Assembly: GCA_023406985.1 (NCBI GenBank)
Contig: JAEXTK010000230.1
Span: 1 to 22,810, forward strand
Direction: 5' to 3'
DNA: 22,810 bases
Source of the DNA: Spirochaetota bacterium
GTDB lineage: Bacteria; Spirochaetota; Spirochaetia; Treponematales; Breznakiellaceae
Positions 7,215-14,536 of the stretch are shown piece after piece. Below the pieces are notes generated by a model. It made no database searches. It was not told where the DNA came from and worked only from the letters and a program-made list of their open reading frames with translations. Position 1 is the first letter of the stretch. Each line of letters starts with the position of its first letter. Position numbers and translations under genes: made by a program.

Positions 7215-8222
7215 CTAAGGCGACGGAGGATTGATGAAATAGGAGAGCACGAGGGACGAGAGGCTGAGGCCGAAAGTCACGGTCCCCGAGGTCAGGATGC
7301 CCATGCCCCGGTCGAGATCGCCGTCGGAGATCACGGGGACGGCCGCCATCTGGAGGCCGAATCCGATGACGCCGAACAGCACGGCCCCGACGATGGACGC
7401 GTTCTTGCCCCGCGCCGCCCGGCGGTAGGGCTCGTAATCCGGCTCGATGTACTGGACGCGGATTTCCTTCTCGGGCGCGGCGATCGGCACGGCTTCGGGC
7501 GGGGGCACGGGGGTCTCGCCCTGGAATTCGTGGGTGATCCAGTACGACTTGATCTCGTCGTCGATGACGCCCTTTTCCACGATCGGAACGGCCGTGGTCA
7601 GGTCCACCTTGACGAGCTGGTTGGCCTTCACGACCACCACCGGCGCCTCCGCTTCCTTTTCCGGTTCCGCCACGGGGGCTACGGTGACCTCTCCGGAGAA
7701 GCAATACACGCTCACTTCCGGCGACTTGAACGCGCCGCCGGACTTCTCCGCGGGACGGGCGATGGCGTCGAAGCCGAAATCGGTGCCGCGGACGCCGGCG
7801 ACGGTGCTGCCCGAACGGATGGAGAACGACTCGTTCCCGGACAGTTTGGCGACCTTCGCCCGCACCCGGCCGTAGATGAGGCCGAGGGAAATATCCTCCC
7901 CGGCGCTCCCGAGGCCCTTGAACATGAACGAGCTGTTCTCGGCGAGCTTGAGCACGGTTCCCTTGGGGACCAGCTGGATTTCTAGGAACGTGGAGGCTTT
8001 GGTCTGGACGAGATCGCCGCTTTCGATGCGGTACCCGATGGCTTCCGGATCGTCCACCTTGACGGCCTTCACCACCCCGCCGCGGATCACCGAGAATTCC
8101 CGGCCTTCCGCGTATACGACTTCGCCGCGCCCCGCTTCCTGCGCCGATGCGGTGCCGAGCGGACCGAAAAGCGCGAGCGCGATCAAGACGCCCCTGAGGG
8201 AGATACGGCGACGTATATTCAT
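7215..8222 (-). CDS. FecR-domain envelope protein
   Basis: 335 residues. A signal peptide (MNIRRRISLRG, hydrophobic stretch, TASA|QEA) indicates export. A FecR domain spans roughly residues 25-160, with RIESGDLVQTKASTFLEIQL, GTVLKLAENSSFMF, GLIYGRVRAKVAKL and GSTVAGVRGTDFGFD. A proline/glutamate-rich middle follows. The C-terminus carries two hydrophobic segments (KNASIVGAVLFGVIGFGLQM and the LSLSSLVLSYFI region), so it may be anchored there. No ECF sigma factor or TonB receptor accompanies it, unlike classical FecR, so it is probably a surface or structural FecR protein rather than an anti-sigma regulator (inference). The ATG at 8222 was chosen because the signal peptide begins there and a promoter -10 ends 7 bases upstream; an extension to 8258 would cross that promoter. 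Confidence 0.85.
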   Translation of the reverse strand: MNIRRRISLRGVLIALALFGPLGTASAQEAGRGEVVYAEGREFSVIRGGVVKAVKVDDPEAIGYRIESGDLVQTKASTFLEIQLVPKGTVLKLAENSSFMFKGLGSAGEDISLGLIYGRVRAKVAKLSGNESFSIRSGSTVAGVRGTDFGFDAIARPAEKSGGAFKSPEVSVYCFSGEVTVAPVAEPEKEAEAPVVVVKANQLVKVDLTTAVPIVEKGVIDDEIKSYWITHEFQGETPVPPPEAVPIAAPEKEIRVQYIEPDYEPYRRAARGKNASIVGAVLFGVIGFGLQMAAVPVISDGDLDRGMGILTSGTVTFGLSLSSLVLSYFINPPSP

Positions 8223-8229
8223 ACTGACG

Positions 8230-8258
8230 ACTATACTACGGCCTCGCCGCCAGAGCAA
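8230..8258 (-). promoter_or_regulatory. Promoter of the fecR unit, predicted leaderless
   Basis: On the minus strand TTGCTC (8258-8253) and TATAGT (8235-8230) are 17 bases apart, and the ATG at 8222 follows after 7 bases. No Shine-Dalgarno intervenes. It faces away from the promoter of the 8338 gene. Confidence 0.66.
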
Positions 8259-8298
8259 CGGCGATTTTCTCCGGCCGTCCCGTACGCCGCCTTTCCCT

Positions 8299-8327
8299 TT
8301 GAAAGGTCCCCTGCGAAGCAGTATTAT
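8299..8327 (+). promoter_or_regulatory. Promoter of the 8338-murD unit
   Basis: TTGAAA (8299-8304) and TATTAT (8322-8327) are 17 bases apart, each close to consensus. The ATG at 8338 lies 10 bases after the -10, which leaves a leader of only about 2-4 bases and no room for a normal Shine-Dalgarno. Confidence 0.72.
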
Positions 8328-8337
8328 GTAGGTCCAA

Positions 8338-9285
8338 ATGGAACAGTTGGCAAACGAGATCCGTCCGGGCTACGAGGACAAGGTCATCAACGATCGTCTC
8401 TCCGCGCCCCGCGTTTCGCCATCCGCTCCATACGGACTCCGGTACAACCAGAGCGAAGAGTTCTTCATCGATCTCGCGGCCCCCTTCCCCGTGCCCAGCT
8501 TTCCCATCCATCACGACGTGCGCGAAACCATGCCCGAGCCGGTGTACCTGAAGGCGATCCGCGATTGGATGGAGGGCCTCCTCGGCGCGGCTCCCGACTT
8601 CTTTTCGGATCTCACCTACTTCTTCGATCCGGGCGAAACCCTCAAGCCCTGTTTTTATAAGCTCTACCGGTGCGGAGACGAACACTATCTATACCTGCTC
8701 AGGGTGAACCTCGTCTTCAGGCCCCTGGAGATGGAACTCCTGGAACGGGGAGGCAACGACTATACCGCCGCCTACCGGAGCAGGAGACTGTACCTGGACA
8801 GCGACTTCATTCCGCTCGCCGGCATCGCCGGCGCCGACGAGCGGCCCGCCGCCTTCATCGTCAAGCAGGCGGTATCGCAGACCTGGATCGGGGAGACCGG
8901 CAAGGGGTACTTCGTCCGCGGCATCTGGATGGATACCGAGCTCACCAAATTCTTCTCGCGCCTCTTCCTGGCGAGCGGAAAGCGGAGCTACCCCTTTTAC
9001 CCCTTCACCTGCAAGTACAAGACCGTCTGCATGACCGTCCCGAATCCCGTGAACGAGGAACGCAAGCGCCTGCTGCCCTACCTGCACGCCGCCCTCGGTT
9101 TCCTGGCCCCCGAGATGGAAAAGATCCAGGCCGCGCTCAAGGAAGCCGACTTCTCGGAAAGCCTCCCCATCTTCGCGGAACTCAAGGCGCGGGCCGAAGA
9201 AAGCCTGAGCAAACCCTGGACCGACCTGCGGGTTACGCCGTATCTTAACGCGGAAGAGCAGAAGGAGTTCCGGCTTGAGTTCTGA
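8338..9285 (+). CDS. Conserved-looking protein of unknown function, coupled to murD
   Basis: 315 residues, not recognised. It is predicted cytoplasmic: no signal peptide or membrane helix is visible. It is rich in aromatic residues (YFFDPGE, FYKLYRCGDEHYLYLLRV, SYPFYPFTCKYKTVCM) and has several cysteines near 105, 110, 226 and 231. The final third is helical and charged (EERKRLLPYLHAAL and onward). Codon usage and GC content resemble its neighbours, so it is not obviously acquired. It has its own strong promoter, and its 3' end overlaps the murD start by 11 bases, carrying the murD Shine-Dalgarno inside its last codons. Steady co-translation with MurD suggests a link to cell-wall precursor synthesis or cell growth, but this is inference only. 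Confidence 0.85.
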   Translation: MEQLANEIRPGYEDKVINDRLSAPRVSPSAPYGLRYNQSEEFFIDLAAPFPVPSFPIHHDVRETMPEPVYLKAIRDWMEGLLGAAPDFFSDLTYFFDPGETLKPCFYKLYRCGDEHYLYLLRVNLVFRPLEMELLERGGNDYTAAYRSRRLYLDSDFIPLAGIAGADERPAAFIVKQAVSQTWIGETGKGYFVRGIWMDTELTKFFSRLFLASGKRSYPFYPFTCKYKTVCMTVPNPVNEERKRLLPYLHAALGFLAPEMEKIQAALKEADFSESLPIFAELKARAEESLSKPWTDLRVTPYLNAEEQKEFRLEF

Positions 9286-10744
9286 TCGCAACCTCCCGAA
9301 AAAAGCCTACGCGGGCGCGAACGTCGTCGTCATGGGCCTCGGCCTCAACGGCGGGGGCCTCGAGTCCGCCCGTTTCCTCGCCTCCCGCGGCGCCGCCGTG
9401 ACGGTGACCGACCTCCGGGACGAGAAAACGCTCGGGCCTTCCATCGAAAAGCTTTCGGGCTTCCCCATCCGCTACGTCCTTGGCCGCCACGAGCTCGAGG
9501 ATTTCAAGGCGGCCGACTTCGTGGTGAAGAACCCCGCGGTCAAGCCGGACTCGCCCTTCCTCGCGGTCGCCCGCCGCGTGGAGACGGACCTCTCCATCTT
9601 CCTCGCCCAATGCCCCGGCAGGCTCACGGCCGTCACGGGGTCCAAGGGGAAGTCGAGCACCTCCTCCGCCCTCCACTGGGTCTTGGGCCGGGCCGCCGCC
9701 GACGCGGTGCGCAAGAGCGGCGCCGACCGCCGCGCCTTCCTCGGCGGGAACATCACCGTTTCCCCCCTCGGCTTCCTCGATGCGATACGGGAAGGCGACG
9801 ACGTCGTCCTGGAACTCTCCAGCTGGCAGCTCGGGGACCTCGCCGGCAGGTTGCGCGAGGACGGCGGGCGCGACGCCCTCGGCCGTCCGCTGGCCCTGCT
9901 CAAACCCCGCGCCGCGGTGCTCACGGCCATCATGCCGGACCATCTGGATCGGTACGGGACCATGGACGCCTACGTGGCCGACAAGCGCGTCATCTACGCG
10001 GGACAGGACGGGAACGACGTCACGGTCACCTCCGATGACGACTGGGGCCGTTCCTTCGCGGCCGAGACGAAGGCGCGCATCCTCGTCTACGCCTCGACCC
10101 CGCTGGAGGAAGGAAGGGCCGGCGGCTGGATCGACGGCGGCAGCGGAAGCGGCTTGGCCCGCACCGCCGAAGGGAAACTCGTGGAACTGGTGCCGGAGAG
10201 CCTGCTCACGCCCGGGGCCCACCAGAAGCGCAACCTGCTCGCCGCGGCCCTCGCCCTCCTCGATCTCGGCCTCTCGCCGGAAACCATCCGCGACGGGCTC
10301 GCGTCCTTCCCCGGCATAGAACACCGGCTGGAGTTCTTCCATGAAGCCGGCGGCGTTCGGTTCTACAACGACTCGGCCGCGACCATCCCCGAGGCCGCGG
10401 CGGCGGCGGTGGCGGCCTTCGAGACGCGGCCGGTGCTCGTGGCGGGCGGCAACGACAAGGCCCTCGATTTCGCGCCCCTCGTCCAGGCGGCGCGGGGCGC
10501 GAAGGCCGTCGTCCTCCTCGCCGGTACCGGCAGCGCCAAGCTCACCCCCCTGCTCGATGCCGCAGGCATACCCTACCGCGGCCTCTTCGGCGTCCTCGAC
10601 GACGCCGTCATGGCCGCGGCCGCGGCCGCCGCCCCCGGAGACGTCGTGGTGCTCTCGCCGGGCTGCACCTCCTTCGGCATGTTCCTCAACGAATTCGACC
10701 GCGGCAGGAAGTGGAAGGAAGCCGTCAACCGGCTCGTTAGGTAG
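9275..10744 (+). CDS. murD: UDP-N-acetylmuramoyl-L-alanine--D-glutamate ligase (MurD)
   Basis: 489 residues. MurD adds D-glutamate to UDP-MurNAc-L-Ala in the cytoplasm using ATP. Seen in order: a Rossmann-like start VVVMGLGLNGGGLESARFL, VVKNPAVKPDSPF, the ATP loop AVTGSKGKSSTSSAL, LELSSWQLGDL, IMPDHLDRYGTMDAY, then the Mur ligase signature GIEHRLEFFHEAGGVRFYNDS followed by ATIPEAAAAAV, VAGGNDKALDF and the C-terminal LSPGCTSFGMF. The TTG at 9275 was chosen because AGAAGGAG lies 7 bases upstream and homology starts soon after; it overlaps the preceding gene by 11 bases. It is somewhat longer than typical MurD (about 440-460), with small insertions in the central domain. Confidence 0.93.
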   Translation: MSSDRNLPKKAYAGANVVVMGLGLNGGGLESARFLASRGAAVTVTDLRDEKTLGPSIEKLSGFPIRYVLGRHELEDFKAADFVVKNPAVKPDSPFLAVARRVETDLSIFLAQCPGRLTAVTGSKGKSSTSSALHWVLGRAAADAVRKSGADRRAFLGGNITVSPLGFLDAIREGDDVVLELSSWQLGDLAGRLREDGGRDALGRPLALLKPRAAVLTAIMPDHLDRYGTMDAYVADKRVIYAGQDGNDVTVTSDDDWGRSFAAETKARILVYASTPLEEGRAGGWIDGGSGSGLARTAEGKLVELVPESLLTPGAHQKRNLLAAALALLDLGLSPETIRDGLASFPGIEHRLEFFHEAGGVRFYNDSAATIPEAAAAAVAAFETRPVLVAGGNDKALDFAPLVQAARGAKAVVLLAGTGSAKLTPLLDAAGIPYRGLFGVLDDAVMAAAAAAAPGDVVVLSPGCTSFGMFLNEFDRGRKWKEAVNRLVR

Positions 10745-10748
10745 GAAC

Positions 10749-10802
10749 GCCTGCACCCCGACCGGACCTGGTCCGGGCCCGGGGTAACATTTTCCCGCAG
10801 GC
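10749..10802 (+). terminator. Nested inverted repeat after murD, possible terminator
   Basis: It begins 5 bases after the murD stop. An outer pair GCCTGC (10749-10754) and GCAGGC (10797-10802) encloses CCCCG...CGGGG, and inside that CCGGACC-T-GGTCCGG. The inner stem is very GC-rich and is followed by TAACATTTT rather than a clean T-run. It may be a weak intrinsic terminator or a structured RNA or DNA element. Confidence 0.45.
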
Positions 10803-10958
10803 ACCGAAAATTACCCATCCCTCGGCGTCGCCGCCGCGCTTTTACGCCTGAAGTTGGCGAATACCGTGCGTATCCCGCTTCCGAGGGCTCCGCGCGGTCG
10901 GCACGCAGTTTGCTATATGAAAAAGAGCGATACGCCACCCCGCCCCGAAGGAGTACCC

Positions 10959-12152
10959 ATGCGCATGAAGACGTCTTCCTTGCAGATCGCCCGCCGACTC
11001 TCGCTCGGTTTTTTCCTGGCGCTCACGACGGCCGTCGCCGTCCTCCACCAGGTCGCGCGGAATTTTCCCGCGGTGGACGCGCTCTGTCCCTTCGGCGGCA
11101 TCGAGACGCTCTACAAGCTCGCGGCCGGCGGCGGCTTCGTCCAGCGGATCGAGCCCTCCAACATCGCGCTCCTCGCCCTCATCGTCGGCCTCGGCCTCGG
11201 CCTCTCCCGGTTCTTCTGCGGATGGATCTGCGCGTTCGGCGCCCTGCAGGGCGTCTTCGGCAGGCTCGGCGCGCTCGTCTTCCGGAGACGCTTCGCCGTC
11301 CCCCGCGCCCTCGATTCCGTCCTCAGGTACTTCAAGTACGTCGTGCTCGCGGCGGTGGTCGCCGGCAGCTGGATCACCGGCACCCTCATCATCCGCCCCT
11401 ACGATCCCTGGGCCGCCTACGGCCACCTGAGCGCGGGCCTCGGCGCGGTCTGGGCCGAGTTCGCCGTCGGCCTCGTGGTCCTCCTCGCCTCCCTCCTCCT
11501 CTCCGCCCTCTACGACCGCGCCTTCTGCAAGTACGTCTGCCCGCTCGGCGCCTTCAACGCCCTCCTCTCCCGCGTGCCGCTCTTCAGGTTGAGGCGGGAC
11601 AGCGCCACCTGCATCTCGTGCGCCCGCTGCGACCGCTCCTGCCCGATGAATATCCCGGTCATGAGGATCGATTCGGTGGATTCGGCCGAGTGCATCGGCT
11701 GCATGGAATGCGTCAGCGCCTGTCCTACCAAGAAAGGCACCCTCACGGGTTTCCTCGCCGGCGCCCCGGTACGGCTCGGCCTCGTCGCGCTCGCCGGCGT
11801 CGGACTCTACGTCGGCGTCCTCGGCGCGGGAAAGGCATCGGGATCGATCGCCTTCACGCCGCCCACGCTCCAGGAGCGGGCCGCGGCGGGCGACCTCAAG
11901 GTGGAGGACATCAAGGGTTCTTCCACCTGGGCCGAGGCGGCCGCTTCCTACGGCGTGGACCTCGCCGCCCTCTATCGCGAGGCGGGCATCGACGCCGCGT
12001 CGGTACCGCCCGTTACGCGGCTCAAGGATACGGGGGCCATCATCGGCGCCGCCTTTGAGGCGGAGACGGTCCGCGCCGCGGTCGCGCGCCTCCTCGGCGT
12101 TCCGTACGCCGGACGCGAAGGGAGCGCCGCGGAGGCGGCGGGTACTAAGTAG
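10959..12152 (+). CDS. NapH-like membrane protein with two 4Fe-4S clusters
   Basis: 397 residues. It is an integral membrane electron-transfer protein of the NapH/CcoG-like group, likely passing electrons between quinols and Fe-S partners. Hydrophobic helices lie near residues 15-35, 68-86, 125-147, 167-184 and 270-290. Conserved cysteine motifs CGWIC (87-91) and CKYVC (190-194) flank the membrane core. Two ferredoxin motifs follow: C218-x2-C221-x2-C224-x3-C228-P and C245-x2-C248-x2-C251-x3-C255-P. A soluble domain of about 100 residues (from ~298) ends the protein, with VEDIKGSSTWAEAAASYGVD. The ATG at 10959 was chosen because AAGGAG lies 5 bases upstream; an in-frame ATG at 10917 is the alternative. 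No partner reductase is adjacent, so its electron acceptor is unknown. It runs convergently into mrp with an 8-base overlap. Confidence 0.86.
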   Translation: MRMKTSSLQIARRLSLGFFLALTTAVAVLHQVARNFPAVDALCPFGGIETLYKLAAGGGFVQRIEPSNIALLALIVGLGLGLSRFFCGWICAFGALQGVFGRLGALVFRRRFAVPRALDSVLRYFKYVVLAAVVAGSWITGTLIIRPYDPWAAYGHLSAGLGAVWAEFAVGLVVLLASLLLSALYDRAFCKYVCPLGAFNALLSRVPLFRLRRDSATCISCARCDRSCPMNIPVMRIDSVDSAECIGCMECVSACPTKKGTLTGFLAGAPVRLGLVALAGVGLYVGVLGAGKASGSIAFTPPTLQERAAAGDLKVEDIKGSSTWAEAAASYGVDLAALYREAGIDAASVPPVTRLKDTGAIIGAAFEAETVRAAVARLLGVPYAGREGSAAEAAGTK

Positions 12153-12918
12153 CCGCCTGCTCCACCGCCGCCGCGAGCGAGCCCGCCGCGGCGCGGAGAT
12201 CCTCGGGAAGGTCCTCCCACGCGATGGCCCCGGCTTGGGCGAGCTCTTTCCGCCACGCGAAGCGGGCCAGGAGCGGAACGCCGAGCTCGGCCGCCGATTC
12301 GGCGGCGCTCCCCTGCGCGAAGAGGTTGAATTCCTCCCCGCAGTGGGGGCAGACCATCGCGCCCATGTTCTCCACGAAGCCGAGGACGGGGATCTTCGTC
12401 TTCACCGCCATCTTGACCGACTTCCGCACGATCATGGAGACGAAATCCTGCGGGGTGGCGACGATGACGAGTCCGTCCACCGGGAGCTGCTGGAAACCGG
12501 TGAGGACCACGTCGCCCGTTCCGGGCGGAAAATCGATGATGAGATAGTCGAGCTCGCCCCACTCGGCGTCGCCGTAGAACTGGGTGAGCGCCTTTCCGAG
12601 GAGCGGCCCCCGCCAGATCACGGGGTCGTCCTCCGAGGGGAGATACATGTTGATCGAGACGAGCTTGATTCCCTGAGCGTCGACGAGGGGGAGCATCTTC
12701 TCGCCCGTCCCCTGCCCCGGCTTCCCGCTCACGCCGAAGAGCCGGGGCGCGCTCGGTCCCGTGAGGTCGCCGTCCAGGACGCCGACCGCCCGCCCCGAGG
12801 CCGCCAGGGCCCGAGCCAGGAGCACGGTCGTTGTGGACTTCCCCACCCCGCCCTTACCGCTGGCCACGCCGATGATACGCCGTATATTCTGCTTCCCGAG
12901 TTTCTCGAGACCTCTCAT
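12145..12918 (-). CDS. Mrp/NBP35-type P-loop ATPase, Fe-S cluster carrier
   Basis: 257 residues. This family (Mrp/ApbC/NBP35, related to MinD and ParA) binds ATP and carries or inserts 4Fe-4S clusters. The deviant Walker A GKGGVGKST is at 21-29, DGDLTGPSAPRLFG near 49-62, the Walker B-like LIIDFPPGTGD near 126-136, and the cluster-type C190-P-H-C193 in VENMGAMVCPHCGEEFNLF. The N-terminal domain found in many longer Mrp proteins is absent. The ATG at 12918 was chosen because AAGGAG lies 8 bases upstream; an in-frame ATG at 12957 sits inside the likely -10. Its 3' end overlaps the NapH-like gene. It may mature Fe-S enzymes of the region, including that neighbour (inference). Confidence 0.9.
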   Translation of the reverse strand: MRGLEKLGKQNIRRIIGVASGKGGVGKSTTTVLLARALAASGRAVGVLDGDLTGPSAPRLFGVSGKPGQGTGEKMLPLVDAQGIKLVSINMYLPSEDDPVIWRGPLLGKALTQFYGDAEWGELDYLIIDFPPGTGDVVLTGFQQLPVDGLVIVATPQDFVSMIVRKSVKMAVKTKIPVLGFVENMGAMVCPHCGEEFNLFAQGSAAESAAELGVPLLARFAWRKELAQAGAIAWEDLPEDLRAAAGSLAAAVEQAAT

Positions 12919-12919
12919 G

Positions 12920-12953
12920 TAGGTAACTCCTTCAATGCGATGGACGTTACCTA
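12920..12953 (-). promoter_or_regulatory. Inverted repeat spanning the mrp ribosome-binding site
   Basis: Perfect 8-base arms TAGGTAAC (12920-12927) and GTTACCTA (12946-12953) flank an 18-base spacer. The mrp Shine-Dalgarno AAGGAG lies in the spacer, touching one arm, and the near arm ends one base before the ATG. It could be an operator around the transcription start or an RNA hairpin controlling ribosome access. Confidence 0.5.
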
Positions 12954-12982
12954 ACATACCGAGGCGGGCGGCCGGCGGCCAA
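12953..12982 (-). promoter_or_regulatory. Probable mrp promoter
   Basis: On the minus strand TTGGCC (12982-12977) and TATGTT (12958-12953) are 18 bases apart. The predicted start near 12946 gives a leader of about 27 bases carrying AAGGAG. This argues against translation from the ATG at 12957, which overlaps the -10. Confidence 0.42.
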
Positions 12983-12997
12983 TGGAATCGGCTGCCT

Positions 12998-14197
12998 TCA
13001 GGCGACCAGCCCGAACGCGAAGCCCGCGGCCGTGGACAGGGCGACGACGAGGCCGACGTAGACGCCCGTCTTCTTCCAGCCCAGTTCCCCCGCGATCACG
13101 AGGATGGAGGGCAGCGAGAGCGAAGGGCCGGCCAACAGCAGGGCGAGCGCGGGGCCCTGCCCCATACCGGCGCCGAGGAGGCTCTGAACGATGGGGATCT
13201 CGGTGAGCGTGGCGAAGTACATGAGCGCCCCGGCGAAGGCGGCGAAGAAGTTCGCGAAGAGCGAGTTGCCGCCGAGGAGGCCCGCGATCCAAGAAGCCGG
13301 GATGAGGGCTTCGCGGCCGGGACGGCCGAGCAGGAAGCCCGCGGCGAGCACGCCGCCGAAAAGGAGCGGCAGGATCTGCAGGGCGAAGTCGCGGGTCGCG
13401 ACGACCCATTCCACGCGCTCTTCGCGGCTGAACCAGCGGATGAGGGCGTAGGTCAGCACGACCGCGAAGCCCCCCGCGATCCACCACTTGGCGCCGTAGA
13501 TAGCGTCCCAGGCCGCGCTGCCGGAGGCGTCGGTGACGCCCTTCGGATTCGCCCAGTTGGCGAAGACGAGGATGCCGATCATGGAGGCCATGGAGACGAT
13601 CATTTGGCCGAGGCTCCGCGCCGGCTTCTCTTCCGGTGCGGTGAACAGCCGCGCGTCCGCGGCGCGCGCTGCGTCATCCTTGCGGAAGATGAGGGCCATG
13701 AGGGCGCCGATCACCACCGAGAAGCCGATCGCGCCGATCGCCCGCGCCGTCCCCTGCTTCCACCCGAACACCTTCGCGGACAGGACGATCGCGAGGATGT
13801 TGATGGCCGGTCCCGAGTAGAGGAAGGCCGCCGCGGGCCCGAGGCCCGCGCCCTTCTTGTAGATGCCCTTGAAGATGGGGAGCACCGTGCAGGAGCAGAC
13901 CGCGAGGATCGCCCCCGAAATCGAGGCGACGCCGTAGGCGATGGGGCGTTTGGCGTCGGGGCCGAGGTAGTGCATGACCGCCTGCCGGTTCAGGAAGACC
14001 GTTATCGCTCCGGCTATGAACAGGGCGGGGACGAGGCAGAGGATGACGTGCTGCCGCGCGTATTCGCTCAGCATCAGGGTCGCTTCCCGCACCGCCCCCG
14101 CGACGCGGGGCGACGCGAAGGGGATAGCGTAGGCCGCGGCGAAGACCCCCGCGACGAGGAGGAGGCGCTCGTTGGGAGAGCGGCCGTTAGTCGCCAT
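12998..14197 (-). CDS. Permease of the ArsP/DUF318 family
   Basis: 399 residues, a polytopic membrane protein with about eight to ten hydrophobic helices and a charged cytoplasmic loop near 180-205 (FRKDDAARAADARLFTAPEEKPARSL split by short turns). The family signature is CSCTVLPIFKGIYKKGAG followed by SGPAINI. ArsP members of this family export trivalent organoarsenicals, and other members lie next to thioredoxin-like genes in anaerobes. Here it overlaps the thioredoxin-like gene by 11 bases and is controlled from the arsR divergent region, so arsenical or related thiophilic metalloid export is the best guess. The two cysteines of CSC are candidates for substrate binding. The exact substrate is not determined. 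Confidence 0.85.
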   Translation of the reverse strand: MATNGRSPNERLLLVAGVFAAAYAIPFASPRVAGAVREATLMLSEYARQHVILCLVPALFIAGAITVFLNRQAVMHYLGPDAKRPIAYGVASISGAILAVCSCTVLPIFKGIYKKGAGLGPAAAFLYSGPAINILAIVLSAKVFGWKQGTARAIGAIGFSVVIGALMALIFRKDDAARAADARLFTAPEEKPARSLGQMIVSMASMIGILVFANWANPKGVTDASGSAAWDAIYGAKWWIAGGFAVVLTYALIRWFSREERVEWVVATRDFALQILPLLFGGVLAAGFLLGRPGREALIPASWIAGLLGGNSLFANFFAAFAGALMYFATLTEIPIVQSLLGAGMGQGPALALLLAGPSLSLPSILVIAGELGWKKTGVYVGLVVALSTAAGFAFGLVA

Positions 14198-14432
14198 CGC
14201 TGGCCTTGAGCAACGCGGCGATCTGGTCCACGGTCAGGAGCTTCCCGGCCGACTTGACGTCCCCGTCCACGGCGAGCGCGGGCGTCATCATCACGCCCAT
14301 CTCCATGATGCGGTCCGAATTGTTGATCTTTTCGAATTCGGCGGAAAGGCCGAGGTTCGCCGCGGCCTCGCGGGCGTTCTTCTCGAGTTGGTTGCATTTC
14401 GGGCAACCCATTCCCAGGATCTGGATCTTCAT
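14187..14432 (-). CDS. Small thioredoxin-like redox-active disulfide protein
   Basis: 81 residues with a thioredoxin fold pattern: KIQILGMGCPKCNQLEKNA with active-site C10-P-K-C13, and the cis-proline in MMTPALAVDGDV. It matches the small redox-active disulfide family often found with permeases. In this locus it may reduce ArsC or hand a thiol-bound substrate to the permease (inference). The ATG at 14432 has AGAGG about 7 bases upstream and a leader of about 34 bases from a consensus promoter. Its stop overlaps the permease start, so the two form one unit controlled from the arsR intergenic region. Confidence 0.88.
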   Translation of the reverse strand: MKIQILGMGCPKCNQLEKNAREAAANLGLSAEFEKINNSDRIMEMGVMMTPALAVDGDVKSAGKLLTVDQIAALLKASDGD

Positions 14433-14463
14433 TGATACCTCTTTCGGTGGGGGTGGTGTCTGA

Positions 14464-14485
14464 TTGTTTCCAATATTAGAAACAA
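14464..14485. promoter_or_regulatory. ArsR-type operator 1
   Basis: Perfect arms TTGTTTC (14464-14470) and GAAACAA (14479-14485) flank an 8-base spacer that is itself nearly palindromic (CAATATTA). It covers the -10 of the thioredoxin-permease promoter, as expected for a repressor site. Confidence 0.72.
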
Positions 14486-14501
14486 CGCTACAAGGTGTCA
14501 A
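14473..14501 (-). promoter_or_regulatory. Promoter of the thioredoxin-permease unit
   Basis: On the minus strand a perfect TTGACA (14501-14496) and TAATAT (14478-14473) are 17 bases apart. The -10 lies inside operator 1. The leader to the ATG at 14432 is about 34 bases and carries AGAGG. Confidence 0.75.
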
Positions 14502-14508
14502 GCGATCC

Positions 14509-14536
14509 TTGACATTGTTTCCACACTTTGCAACAT
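14509..14536 (+). promoter_or_regulatory. Promoter of arsR
   Basis: A perfect TTGACA (14509-14514) is followed after 16 bases by CAACAT (14531-14536), a weak -10. The ATG at 14544 is 7 bases further, so the transcript would be leaderless or nearly so. The spacer and -10 are covered by operator 2. Confidence 0.6.
14515..14536. promoter_or_regulatory. ArsR-type operator 2, degenerate copy
   Basis: TTGTTTC (14515-14521), 8 bases, then GCAACAT (14530-14536), which matches the GAAACAA arm at 5 of 7 positions. It has the same 7-8-7 layout as operator 1, and the two centres are 51 bases apart. It lies over the arsR promoter and predicts weaker autoregulation. Confidence 0.6.

Noticed and set aside
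10917..10958. Earlier start (ATG at 10917) for the NapH-like protein
   Set aside because: The ATG at 10959 has AAGGAG at good spacing and the preceding 14 residues are not hydrophobic or conserved-looking. The earlier start is kept only as an alternative.
12935..14209. 424-codon open frame on the plus strand
   Set aside because: It is antisense to the permease, which has clear membrane helices and family signature. The frame product is highly charged and has no recognisable domain.
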